Shown here piece after piece: positions 6,471 to 15,180 of a stretch of DNA of 17,986 nucleotides; the stretch's first letter is position 1; each line of letters starts with the position of its first letter. The position numbers were made by a program, and so were the translations under genes. The stretch comes from an uncultured Porphyromonas sp. (GTDB lineage Bacteria > Bacteroidota > Bacteroidia > Bacteroidales > Porphyromonadaceae): contig URDQ01000043.1 in the NCBI GenBank assembly GCA_900546675.1, positions 1 through 17,986 of the forward strand, given 5' to 3'. The notes under the pieces are model-generated. The model was not told the origin of the DNA. It saw only the letters and a list, made by a program, of their open reading frames with translations, and did no database searches.

Positions 6471-7844
6471 CTACAAGAGGTCGTCGCCGATGTCGTGGCG
6501 GTAGTTCTTGCCCTCGTAGAGTGTCTGCGTGGCGGTGCGATAGCATGCCGCTTGAGCCTCCTGGATGGTAGTGCCTCGTGCCGTGATGGCGAGGACGCGC
6601 CCTCCATTGGTCACCACATGTCCCTCCTCGTCAAGGGCTGTGCCTGAGTGATAGATACGTATGCCCTCAGCTGGATCGGGTAGCTGGATTGGGAAGCCCT
6701 TGTCGTAATGCCCGGGATACCCCTTGGAGACGAGGACGAGCGTCATAGCCACCTCGGGAGAAACCTCTAGGTTGTAACCCGCTACCTGACTAGTCGCCAT
6801 AGCGATGAGTAGCTCGAGGAAGTCGCTCTCGATGCGTGGTAGTACCACCTCGGTCTCGGGGTCGCCTAGACGGCAGTTGTACTCGATGACATAGGGATCG
6901 CCCGCTACATTCATCAGCCCGATGAAGAGGAAGCCGACATACTGTATGCCCTCCTCTTGCAAGCCCTCTAGCGTAGGACGTATGATGCGCTCCTCGACAC
7001 GCTGCATAAAGGCTTCATCGGCAAAAGGTACGGGGCTAACGGCTCCCATACCGCCCGTGTTGGGTCCGGTGTCTCCATCACCGACACGCTTATAGTCCTT
7101 GGCAACGGGTAGGACGCAGTAGTCGGTACCATCGGTAGCAACGAAGACGGAGCACTCGATACCCTCGAGAAACTCCTCGATGACGATGCGCTGACCACGA
7201 CTGCCATACATACCGCTGAAGAGTTGACCTAGTCCCTGCTCCGCTTCCTCACGATCTTGACAGATGAGGACTCCCTTGCCAGCTGCTAAGCCGTCAGCCT
7301 TGAGCACAAAGGGTGCGGAGAGCTGATCGAGAAACTCCTCCGCCTCCTCAACGTCCTGAGGTCCGAAGGTCTCGTAGCTGGCTGTCGGTATGCCGTGACG
7401 ACGCATAAACTCCTTGCTGTACTCCTTGCTACCCTCTAGATGAGCACCCGCCTTGTCGGGCCCGACGATGAGCAGGTCGGGATGGCGTGCATCTTCTTGC
7501 AGGTAGTCGACAAGCCCATCAACGAGCGGAGCCTCGGGGCCGCAAACGAGGAGCGTGACCCCATGGGTGGCGATGAACTCGCTTACCGCCTCATGCTTGG
7601 CGGGATTGAGCTCTGGGACATTGGTACCGTAAGCAGCGGTACCCGCATTGCCTGGAGCTATGTAGAGCTTCCTGAGTAGCTTGCTCTCAGCTATGGCTGC
7701 TGCCATAGCGCACTCGCGTCCACCGCTACCGAGGAGGAGGACGGTCTGAGGAGCTTTTACCATTTCGATCTTAGCGTACTTCATAAATTCAGCGTCTGTA
7801 GACTTCTTCTCGTCTTGCTTTGTGTTGGGATAGATAAGGCTCAT
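6471..7844 (-). CDS. purD: Phosphoribosylamine-glycine ligase
   Basis: PurD (GARS) joins glycine to 5-phosphoribosylamine using ATP, the second step of purine synthesis, in the cytoplasm. The N-domain begins at VLLLGSGGREC (~35-45). The ATP-grasp part includes KEFMRRHGIPTA, FVLKADGLAAGKGVLI, NTGGMGAVSP and EYNCRLGDPETEVVLPR. The protein is 457 residues, about 30 longer than usual, because the start chosen adds a lysine-rich leader before the Rossmann strand. That start overlaps the upstream stop as ATGA, favouring coupled translation; Met21 or Met28 would give the normal length. Residue 45 is Cys where the family normally has His (GGREH). Last gene of the - strand run. Confidence 0.95.
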   Translation of the reverse strand: MSLIYPNTKQDEKKSTDAEFMKYAKIEMVKAPQTVLLLGSGGRECAMAAAIAESKLLRKLYIAPGNAGTAAYGTNVPELNPAKHEAVSEFIATHGVTLLVCGPEAPLVDGLVDYLQEDARHPDLLIVGPDKAGAHLEGSKEYSKEFMRRHGIPTASYETFGPQDVEEAEEFLDQLSAPFVLKADGLAAGKGVLICQDREEAEQGLGQLFSGMYGSRGQRIVIEEFLEGIECSVFVATDGTDYCVLPVAKDYKRVGDGDTGPNTGGMGAVSPVPFADEAFMQRVEERIIRPTLEGLQEEGIQYVGFLFIGLMNVAGDPYVIEYNCRLGDPETEVVLPRIESDFLELLIAMATSQVAGYNLEVSPEVAMTLVLVSKGYPGHYDKGFPIQLPDPAEGIRIYHSGTALDEEGHVVTNGGRVLAITARGTTIQEAQAACYRTATQTLYEGKNYRHDIGDDLL

Positions 7845-10057
7845 AGGTGTTCGAGGAAGTAACGAGTTATGACATAGTTGAGGTGCACACGATCGGGTCC
7901 GATGACGTTGTGCTTATGCCCTGGATAGTAGTAGAGGTCGGGATAGGTCTGTGCATCTACACACGCCTTGACAAAGGCTTGCGCATGCTGCCATACGACC
8001 ACATTGTCGGAAGTGCCGTGGATAAGGAGCAGACGTCCCTGGAGGTCTTTGGCACGCTCGATGAGGTTGTTTTGCTGATAGCCCTCGGCATTGTCCTGAG
8101 GCGAATCGTTGTACCGCTCGCCATACATAATTTCGTAGCGAGACCAGTCCATAACGGGACCACCAGCGACACCTACCTTAAAGGTCTCAGGGTGCGTAAG
8201 CATCAGATTGGTAGTCATAAAGCCTCCGAAGCTCCAGCCGTACACGCCGATGCGGTTGCGATCTACATAGGGAAGGCTCTGGAGATACTCGACACCCTTC
8301 ATCTGATCAGCCATCTCGGCTGTACCAACCTGACGATGTATGACCTGCTCGAAGGCGGCACCTCGCTGGGCACTACCACGGTTGTCGACCGTAAAGATGA
8401 TGTACCCTTGCTGTGCCATATAAAGGTCCCAGCCCGAGGCGCCCCACTGCGGTGTATTGGTGACTAGCTGGGCATGTGGGCCACCGTAGACGTAAACAAT
8501 GGCGGGGTACTCCTTCATCTCGTCAAAGTTAGACGGCGTGACGAGACGGTAGTAAAGCTCGGTCTTACCATCAGCTGCCAGGAGCGTGCCGACGGTGATG
8601 TTGGGCATGTCGAGCTTGACCCATGGGTCAGGCGCTTGATGTATCAGGTGGAGCTGCAGCCCGTTATTGTCGTGGAGCATGACAGAGCGTGCGATGGTAG
8701 CACTCTGCAGCTGGTCTATATAGTACTGCTTGTCAGGACTAAAGGTAGCCTCGTGTGTTCCAGCGACCTTGCTCAGCTGTATGGTACGTCCTCGCTTGAG
8801 ATCGCTCGCGAAAATGTGTCGCTCGAGCGGTGAGGGGTAGGCAGCTTGGTAGTATATGCGCTCGCCCTTGGGGTCGAAGCCGTAGATGTCGGTCACCTCG
8901 CCCTCCATATCGGTGAGCTTGCGGATCAGCTTGCCTGTGCGACTATAGAGATAGAGCTGACGATAACCCTCACGACGGGACTCCCAGACGAACTGCTCGC
9001 CTTGGCTCCCTGGGACAAACATCATCGGGCGCTGTGGCTCGACATAGTGCGCGTCAGTCTCCTCAAAGAGCGTCTCGATGTGTGCTCCCGTCTGAGCATC
9101 ATAACCATTGAGGAAGAGATGGTCTTGTCCTCTATTTAGCTCGGCTATGTAAACCTTCTTGCTGTTGGGGTGCCACGCCACGTTTGTCAAGTAATGCTCA
9201 GGGTCACCACCTGTAGCTAGGTAAGTGGTCTGCTGATTCTCTATATGAAAGACTCCTAGCGTCACATGGTGCGAAGGCGTACCCGCCATCGGATAGCGAA
9301 CGGGCTGGACGACCGCTTTGTGCGGTGTCATATCGACGATGGGGTAAGGTGCGACCATCGACTGATCCATACGGTAGAAGGCTAGCTGACGACTGTCGGG
9401 ACTCCAGAAGAGCCCCCCATCGATGCCGAACTCGTTCTGGTGGACAGACTCGCCATAGACGACTGCAGCCTCAGCCTCGTCTGTAGCAACTAGGATAGGA
9501 GCTTGAGGCGCACTGCCGGCAGACTGTATGGTGTAGATCTGGAGCGTACCCTCTTCGCTCTTGACCGCTAGATTACGTTCGTTAGGACTGAGCAGCGAGG
9601 CACGCTTTTCGATCTTACCCGTGGCGAAGTATCCGACGATCTGCTTTTGCTCAACGTCTATTAGGTAGAGTCCCTTGGACAGCTCCACCTCTAGGTAATG
9701 GCACTGTGGGGTAAAGTCGTAAGCGATCAGCGGATAGAGTTCATTGGTATCGTCGTAAGGCTTGAGAAGCTGGACAAGCTCGTCCTGCGTGAGGACGGTC
9801 TGCTCCAGACCTCTCGTCGGGGTGTAGACCCGTAGGCTCCGATAGTCGCCACCATCTACCGTATAGGTGTAGCCACTCTGTAGCCAAGCGAGGCCATAGA
9901 CGGGCTGCGGGTAGAAGTCTGACCGAAAGGTCTTGCCTCCATAGGTGACAGTCTCAAGGTCTAACGGTTGCTTCGTCTGTCCCTGCAGGACCGATGTAAG
10001 CGTTAGCGTAAGAGCTCCGAAGAGCCATAGGGCGTAGTGACGCAGTGTGCTATTCAT
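7841..10057 (-). CDS. dppIV: Dipeptidyl peptidase IV (S9B serine peptidase)
   Basis: This exported serine peptidase removes Xaa-Pro or Xaa-Ala dipeptides from peptide N-termini and feeds peptide use in asaccharolytic Porphyromonas. The 738 residues include a signal peptide (~1-26), a beta-propeller (~40-480) with E203 and E209 in YGESVHQNEF as candidates for gripping the substrate N-terminus, and an alpha/beta-hydrolase domain. The triad reads as S609 in GWSFGG, D684 in HGTSDN and H716 in GHKHN. These spacings of 75 and 32 match those I recall for P. gingivalis DPPIV. No T9SS tail is present, so it is periplasmic or outer-membrane associated. It lies 27 bases after the methyltransferase gene and overlaps purD by 4 bases. 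Confidence 0.93.
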   Translation of the reverse strand: MNSTLRHYALWLFGALTLTLTSVLQGQTKQPLDLETVTYGGKTFRSDFYPQPVYGLAWLQSGYTYTVDGGDYRSLRVYTPTRGLEQTVLTQDELVQLLKPYDDTNELYPLIAYDFTPQCHYLEVELSKGLYLIDVEQKQIVGYFATGKIEKRASLLSPNERNLAVKSEEGTLQIYTIQSAGSAPQAPILVATDEAEAAVVYGESVHQNEFGIDGGLFWSPDSRQLAFYRMDQSMVAPYPIVDMTPHKAVVQPVRYPMAGTPSHHVTLGVFHIENQQTTYLATGGDPEHYLTNVAWHPNSKKVYIAELNRGQDHLFLNGYDAQTGAHIETLFEETDAHYVEPQRPMMFVPGSQGEQFVWESRREGYRQLYLYSRTGKLIRKLTDMEGEVTDIYGFDPKGERIYYQAAYPSPLERHIFASDLKRGRTIQLSKVAGTHEATFSPDKQYYIDQLQSATIARSVMLHDNNGLQLHLIHQAPDPWVKLDMPNITVGTLLAADGKTELYYRLVTPSNFDEMKEYPAIVYVYGGPHAQLVTNTPQWGASGWDLYMAQQGYIIFTVDNRGSAQRGAAFEQVIHRQVGTAEMADQMKGVEYLQSLPYVDRNRIGVYGWSFGGFMTTNLMLTHPETFKVGVAGGPVMDWSRYEIMYGERYNDSPQDNAEGYQQNNLIERAKDLQGRLLLIHGTSDNVVVWQHAQAFVKACVDAQTYPDLYYYPGHKHNVIGPDRVHLNYVITRYFLEHL

Positions 10058-10084
10058 AGATCAGTATGGAGTGATAGATGTTAC

Positions 10085-11554
10085 TTATTCGTTGTCATTT
10101 GCTTCAGCTTTATGGACGAAGGTCTCATCGCTGCCGAAGGTTTGGATATTGGCTCTGTAGCCAGAGCTAGAGGAGCCTGCGGGGTGTGGTCCTTTCGTAC
10201 GCTGTGAGCCTCGATGCGCAGACCTATCGTAAGGCTTTTCGTAGGACTTGCCACCCCGTCCCTTACTATAAGCAGGTTTGTCATAGGCAGTCCGATGTCT
10301 GTGAGACTCTTGCCCTTTGCCACGGCGGAAGGCTTCGCCCTGCTCTCTCCGCTGCGGAGTCTCTTCACGCTGAGCGATCTGCTCTTTGTACTCCTTATGC
10401 TTACCCTCAAAGAGCGTATAGCCACGCAACTCGCAAGGGAGCGATCCATTATACAGCTCCTCGCGCAGATCGTGCTTGAGTCCGATCGCATGAAAGTGCT
10501 CTACCTGATGAGCGATGATCCACGCCTGAGCTCCGGCAAACTGGAACTTGAGCGTACGACCGATCATACTATAGAGCTGCTCGAGGTCGTAGTCTGAGAG
10601 ACGCTCTCCGTAAGGCGGGTTCATCACGAGCAGACACTTAGGATCCGTCTCCGCCTCGGGGTGTGGCAGATGCTGATCAGCGAAGTCGCCCACCGAGAGA
10701 TCTATGTAGCGAGACATACCCGATCGTGTGACGTTGCGCTTAGCCTTGGCAATGGCTTGAGTCGAGAGGTCAAAGCCGTAGATGTGGTAGTCGAAGGAGC
10801 GTTCCGAGGAGTCGTCATTGTACACCTCGCTGCAGAGCTCACTGTCGAAGTCCGGCCACCGCTCGAAGGGGTAGCTCTCACGGTAGATGCCTGGAGGTGT
10901 ACCCGTAGCGATCAGCGCAGCCTCCACGAGGAAGGTACCTGACCCGCAGAAGGGATCCATCAGATCGCACTGCCCGTGCCAACCCGCCTTGAGCAGGATG
11001 CCCGCCGCCAGCACTTCGTTGATAGGGGCACGATCCTGCTCCATGCGATAGCCTCGCTTGTGCAGGCTCTCGCCCGAAGAGTCTAGACAGAGCGTCACAT
11101 GCTGCTCAGCGATATGTAGGTGGAAGATCAGCTGCGGGTTAGAGAGCTTGACCGAGGGACGCTTCGTGCCACCCGTTTGCTCTCTAAAGTAATCAACGAT
11201 AGCGTCTTTCGTCTTATAGACCACGTAGCGACTATGCTTGAAAGTCGATGAGTAGACCACAGCATCGACCGCAAAGGTCATATCTGCCGTGAGCCATTGG
11301 CTCCAGTCGAAGTTGAGCAGCGTCGTGTAGAGGATGTCTATATCCTCCGCATCAAACTCATAGATGGGTCTCAGCACCTTAAGTGCTGTGCGGAGGTACA
11401 GATTGGACTTGTAGAGCATCTTAAGATCTCCTTCGTAAGAGACCATGCGACGTCCTATCTGTATATTGTCTGCACCGAGGGCTGTCAATTCTTGTTCCAG
11501 TACTGGCTCCAGCCCTGGGAGCGTCTTGGCGATCATGGGAAAGGTCTTCGTCAT
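10085..11554 (-). CDS. THUMP-domain RNA methyltransferase (RlmL N-half type)
   Basis: This is a predicted N2-guanine rRNA methyltransferase of 489 residues, resembling the N-terminal half of E. coli RlmL without the RlmK half. It has an N-terminal ferredoxin-like and THUMP region (~1-160), then a SAM-dependent Rossmann domain with DPFCGSGT (200-207) and the catalytic NPPY (312-315). From ~391 to the end there is a low-complexity, strongly basic tail rich in Arg, Lys, Gly, His and Ser, probably disordered and RNA-binding. The target base cannot be read from sequence; 23S G2445 is the RlmL precedent. The gene lies 43 bases after tilS, another RNA-modification gene. Confidence 0.88.
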   Translation of the reverse strand: MTKTFPMIAKTLPGLEPVLEQELTALGADNIQIGRRMVSYEGDLKMLYKSNLYLRTALKVLRPIYEFDAEDIDILYTTLLNFDWSQWLTADMTFAVDAVVYSSTFKHSRYVVYKTKDAIVDYFREQTGGTKRPSVKLSNPQLIFHLHIAEQHVTLCLDSSGESLHKRGYRMEQDRAPINEVLAAGILLKAGWHGQCDLMDPFCGSGTFLVEAALIATGTPPGIYRESYPFERWPDFDSELCSEVYNDDSSERSFDYHIYGFDLSTQAIAKAKRNVTRSGMSRYIDLSVGDFADQHLPHPEAETDPKCLLVMNPPYGERLSDYDLEQLYSMIGRTLKFQFAGAQAWIIAHQVEHFHAIGLKHDLREELYNGSLPCELRGYTLFEGKHKEYKEQIAQREETPQRREQGEAFRRGKGQESHRHRTAYDKPAYSKGRGGKSYEKPYDRSAHRGSQRTKGPHPAGSSSSGYRANIQTFGSDETFVHKAEANDNE

Positions 11555-11597
11555 GCTTTATAAGTCGGTTCTAGCTGTAAAAGTACAAAATAAACGG

Positions 11598-13082
11598 CTA
11601 ACGAGCTACCGTATGCAGCTCCGTGTGCCTCGCAAAGGGATCTGATAATGTAGGTGTGAAGGTGATCTCCGCCCAGCGACGAGTCTGTGGCGTGAGCTGG
11701 TAGTCAGCGCTGCGACACACGCCGACCAGCCACAGCGTGGTGCCTGTATGGTTGTCAATGAGTTGCACCGTAGCCGCTCTGCGTGAGGGGAGCACCTTAG
11801 CGTCGCGTAGGAGCTTCGCTAGAGGCTTGCGCCCTTTCAGACCAAGCGGAGCGATCCATTGCTCGCCATCCGTAGAGGCGCTAAGCTGTAGTTGAGGCAT
11901 TGCTACTCGAAGCTGGTCGTAGTCGATCAAGTAACTGTAAGGCGTGAGCGTCCGAATCGCAGGCGGTGGCATCTCCGAGGAGTCGTGTACCGCTATCGTT
12001 ATCGATCCTAGCGGGTGATCCAGCACGGCTCCCGCTTGCCAACTCTCGATAGCTGGTAGCTCTAAGCAAAAGTTGGTCGCCTGCTCTAGGCGCGCTAGGG
12101 TCTCACTCGTTGTGCCTATCAGATAGCCACGATAACGCTCGATGATCCCCCCGCGGCCCTCGTAGCGAGCATAGCTGTCGGCACGCTCAGAGTTCGAGCA
12201 GTCCATCAGAAGTTGCTGTAGCGCCAAGCGGTCGCAGTCGATCATTGCAAAGTGGCTATAGAGGAGTGCAAGCGGAGCTATCTGCTGACGGAGCCATACG
12301 ATCTCTAGCGGCAGACTGTCATCTGCGGGGAGGGTACTCTTTATATAGTAGTCCTGCAGCTGCTCCAAGTCACGCAGGATATGGATCGTCGAGGCGACCG
12401 CTTGGTCAAAGGAGGGGTTAAGCTGGTCAAAGAGTGGACGCAACGTATGCCGGACGAAGTTGCGCCTTATGGTTGTGTCCGCATTCGTTGAGTCCGTCAC
12501 AAAAGGCTGCTCAGCGATTTGTAAGAAGTCATAGATAAGTCGAGGCGGTGTGTCTATAAGCGGACGAATATACTTACCCTCCTCACGGATAGGAAGCATA
12601 CCTCGCAGTCCCCGTACCCCCGCCCCTTGGGAGAGATTGATTAAGAGTTGCTCCACATTGTCCTCCAAATGATGCCCCAATGCGATACACTGCGCATCAT
12701 ACCGAACATACAACTCGTCAAAGAAGTCGTACCTCAGCTCCCGCGCCGCCATCTCTACGCTCACCCCTTTGTGCGCAGACGCATAGCCATAAGTGTCAAA
12801 GGAGGCTCGCTCTAGTGTCACTCCCAGCTGATTACAAAGCTCTGTGACAAAGGCCTCGTCACGATCACTCTCCTCCCCTCGCAGGTGAAAGTTGCAATGC
12901 GCCGCCACACAGCGGTACCCTAAAAGCGAAAGCCCCCACAGAAGTGCCGTCGAGTCGGCACCTCCGCTGAGGGCTATGATGACCACCCGCTGGCTCTGTC
13001 GGTCTAGCAGATCATACTGCTCGATCGTGCGACGCATCTGATGCACCAAGGCATGATTGAGTAGCGTACGTCGCTGAGACAC
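11598..13082 (-). CDS. tilS: tRNA(Ile)-lysidine synthetase
   Basis: TilS attaches lysine to C34 of the CAU-anticodon isoleucine tRNA using ATP, switching its decoding from AUG to AUA; it is essential in most bacteria. The PP-loop SGGADS (39-44) and downstream GHHLEDNVEQLLINLSQGAGVRG-type motif identify the N-terminal domain. At 494 residues the protein also includes the middle domain and the C-terminal domain (~385-475, with GRKPLAKLLRDAKV). It follows the zinc-ribbon gene after 96 bases, the widest gap in the run, so an extra internal promoter is possible, though I see no consensus box. Confidence 0.93.
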   Translation of the reverse strand: MSQRRTLLNHALVHQMRRTIEQYDLLDRQSQRVVIIALSGGADSTALLWGLSLLGYRCVAAHCNFHLRGEESDRDEAFVTELCNQLGVTLERASFDTYGYASAHKGVSVEMAARELRYDFFDELYVRYDAQCIALGHHLEDNVEQLLINLSQGAGVRGLRGMLPIREEGKYIRPLIDTPPRLIYDFLQIAEQPFVTDSTNADTTIRRNFVRHTLRPLFDQLNPSFDQAVASTIHILRDLEQLQDYYIKSTLPADDSLPLEIVWLRQQIAPLALLYSHFAMIDCDRLALQQLLMDCSNSERADSYARYEGRGGIIERYRGYLIGTTSETLARLEQATNFCLELPAIESWQAGAVLDHPLGSITIAVHDSSEMPPPAIRTLTPYSYLIDYDQLRVAMPQLQLSASTDGEQWIAPLGLKGRKPLAKLLRDAKVLPSRRAATVQLIDNHTGTTLWLVGVCRSADYQLTPQTRRWAEITFTPTLSDPFARHTELHTVAR

Positions 13083-13178
13083 AGTGCGGGAGAGATAAAT
13101 GTCGTAAAGGAAGCGTGGAGCGATAGGACGTTCGAAGAGAAGAGTCTAGTCGCCAGAAGTGGAGATCTACTTGTCCGC

Positions 13179-14039
13179 TTAATCCTTGCTAGAGGTAGCC
13201 TTCTTTGTAGCAGTCTTCTTTGTAGTCGTCTTCTTAGCCTCTTTTTTCGTGTCAGCCTGCTCATCTGTGAGCTCTACTGGCTCCTCCTCAATGTCTGGGT
13301 CGATAAGTACACGTCCGCAATACTCGCAGACGATGATCTTGTTGTGTAGCTTGACCTCTAGCTGACGCTGTGGCGGGATATGGTTAAAGCAACCACCGCA
13401 TGCCTCACGCTCTACAGGTACGACAGCCAATCCATTGGTAGCGCCCTTGCGCAGACGTTGGAATGCCTTGAGTACACGCTCATCGATCTGCGCCTCCAGC
13501 TCGTTGGCACGATCACGGAGCTGCTCCTCCTCGATGCGGGTCTCAGCTATGATCTGCTCTAGCTCCTCGCTCTTGGCCTGATGATCCTCCTCACGCTCCT
13601 TGATACGCTCTTGGAGCTTGGCGATGTCATCCTTGCGACCTTGTAGCTCTGCGTTGAACTCACGGATATGCTTCTGTGCTAGCTGTATCTCAAGCTCTTG
13701 GAACTCAATCTCGCGCGACAGATGCTCATACTCACGGTTGTTGCTCACCGCATTGAGTTGCTCCTTGAGCGCCTCGAGCTTATCGTTTGCCGTAGCGATC
13801 TTTTGATTCTCACCACTGACCGACTGTGAGAGCTTCTTGGCAGCAGCGTTGTACTTCTCTAAGCGTGTCTTCAGTCCCTCGATTTCGTCCGCTAGATCTT
13901 CGATAGCTTGGGGTAGCTCGCCTCGTAGTAGTTTGATCTTGTCAATACTGGTGAGCGTCTCCTGTAGACGCTTGAGGGCGATGAGCTTCTCCCGGATACT
14001 ACGCTCGGCTACTTCGTGGGTCGTTGTATTAATGCTCAT
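13179..14039 (-). CDS. Coiled-coil C4 zinc-ribbon protein
   Basis: This 286-residue protein has a long helical coiled coil (~10-195, rich in Glu, Lys, Leu, Gln) and a C-terminal zinc ribbon with CGGC (C214, C217) and CEYC (C238, C241). This is the family often annotated as C4-type zinc-ribbon or DUF164-like, thought to bind nucleic acid. The last ~24 residues form a Lys/Thr/Ala-rich tail resembling histone H1 tails (KKTTTKKTATKK). The gene starts 12 bases after the nif3-like gene, a pairing often kept in Bacteroidetes. Its exact function is unknown. Confidence 0.85.
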   Translation of the reverse strand: MSINTTTHEVAERSIREKLIALKRLQETLTSIDKIKLLRGELPQAIEDLADEIEGLKTRLEKYNAAAKKLSQSVSGENQKIATANDKLEALKEQLNAVSNNREYEHLSREIEFQELEIQLAQKHIREFNAELQGRKDDIAKLQERIKEREEDHQAKSEELEQIIAETRIEEEQLRDRANELEAQIDERVLKAFQRLRKGATNGLAVVPVEREACGGCFNHIPPQRQLEVKLHNKIIVCEYCGRVLIDPDIEEEPVELTDEQADTKKEAKKTTTKKTATKKATSSKD

Positions 14040-14051
14040 AGATGGTATTGC

Positions 14052-15164
14052 TTAGAAATAGTGAATAGGATTCGTGTCAGCATCTGACATATGGATGACA
14101 AAGTTACGATATTTATCCGACAATGCATCATAGAGCATCGTGCGCGTGCACTGCTCACTCTCGAAGTGTCCTAGCGTGATCAGCCAGAGACGACCCTGCA
14201 CGTCGAGATAGTCGTTGTACTTTGCCTCACCTGTGATATAGACCTCTGCGCCTGAGCGCATAGCCTCACCGATGAACTCGTGACCACCGCCACTACCGCC
14301 ACAGAGTGCTATGCGACGGATCGGCTGCGTGGGAGGATTTGAGTAGGCGATGCGCTCCACGGCTGGCAGTGTAGCTAGATGCTCAAGCAGCTCCTGCGGT
14401 GTCAGCGCACTGGGCAGTTCGCCTATGACCCCTAGCCCACTCGTCGGGTGATCCATCACGATCGGGATCACCTCATAAGCTGGCACCTCATAGGGGTGCG
14501 TTGCTACGAGCGTCATCACTGCTTGCGATAGTCGCTCCTGTGGCACGAGTACAGAGATCATCTCCTCCTCGACCGCCTCCATAGCGCCATGTGTACCAAT
14601 GGTCGGATGCGTCTCTGAGCCTGGACGGAAGCGCCCTACCCCCGAGCAACTATAACTACAACCTGTGTAACCGCCTAGAGAACCAATGCCCGCCTCCTCG
14701 TATGCGCTACGTAACGCATCAGCGTTGCTGTGCGGGATGAAGGTCTGCAACTTGTAGAAGCGTCCCCGCTGAGACATCATCGGTCGCCTACCCTCACGCT
14801 TGAGACCGATCAGGTTGGCCAGATAGTGATTCACCCCCTGCGTCGTCTCATTGTCTGCCGAAGTGTGACAGGCGTAGATAGCGATATTGTTTCTTAGGGC
14901 AAAAGCCACGCAACGCTCCTGATAGGTCGCAGGCGTGATCCGCTTAAGCCCTCGAAAGAGGATCGGATGGTGCGATATGAGCAGGTTGCACCCACGCTGT
15001 AAGCACTCCTCAAGTACCGCTTCGGTCGTCTCCACAGCCAGCATAATACCACGCAGCGGCTGCGTCACATCGCCCACCTGATGACCCGAGTTGTCGTAGC
15101 TCTCCTGATAGCTCAGCGGAAAGCACGCCTCTACCGTACGGACTACATCTCCTATCGTGACCAT
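14052..15164 (-). CDS. Nif3-like dinuclear metal-centre protein
   Basis: This belongs to the Nif3/YbgI/YqfO family, hexameric proteins with a two-metal site. Likely metal ligands are H65 and H66 (ISHHP), D104 (CHTSADN) and H333 with E337 (GHFESE). Between the two halves (~125-240) lies an insertion resembling the CutA/PII-like domain of long family members such as YqfO, so the 370-residue length is normal. A GTP-cyclohydrolase-like or DNA-repair role has been suggested for relatives, but the substrate is not settled. It sits 16 bases after aspS and 12 before the zinc-ribbon gene. Confidence 0.9.
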   Translation of the reverse strand: MVTIGDVVRTVEACFPLSYQESYDNSGHQVGDVTQPLRGIMLAVETTEAVLEECLQRGCNLLISHHPILFRGLKRITPATYQERCVAFALRNNIAIYACHTSADNETTQGVNHYLANLIGLKREGRRPMMSQRGRFYKLQTFIPHSNADALRSAYEEAGIGSLGGYTGCSYSCSGVGRFRPGSETHPTIGTHGAMEAVEEEMISVLVPQERLSQAVMTLVATHPYEVPAYEVIPIVMDHPTSGLGVIGELPSALTPQELLEHLATLPAVERIAYSNPPTQPIRRIALCGGSGGGHEFIGEAMRSGAEVYITGEAKYNDYLDVQGRLWLITLGHFESEQCTRTMLYDALSDKYRNFVIHMSDADTNPIHYF

Positions 15165-15180
15165 AAGGACTCCTTATATA

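Noticed and set aside
7847..8467. A 206-codon open frame on the + strand
   Set aside because: It lies wholly antisense to the dipeptidyl peptidase catalytic domain, has no recognisable domain and is explained by the codon bias of that gene. The same holds for 8474-8833 and 8846-9139.
13083..13178. Internal promoter before tilS
   Set aside because: The 96-base gap is large enough, but no TAnnTTTG box is present on the - strand.
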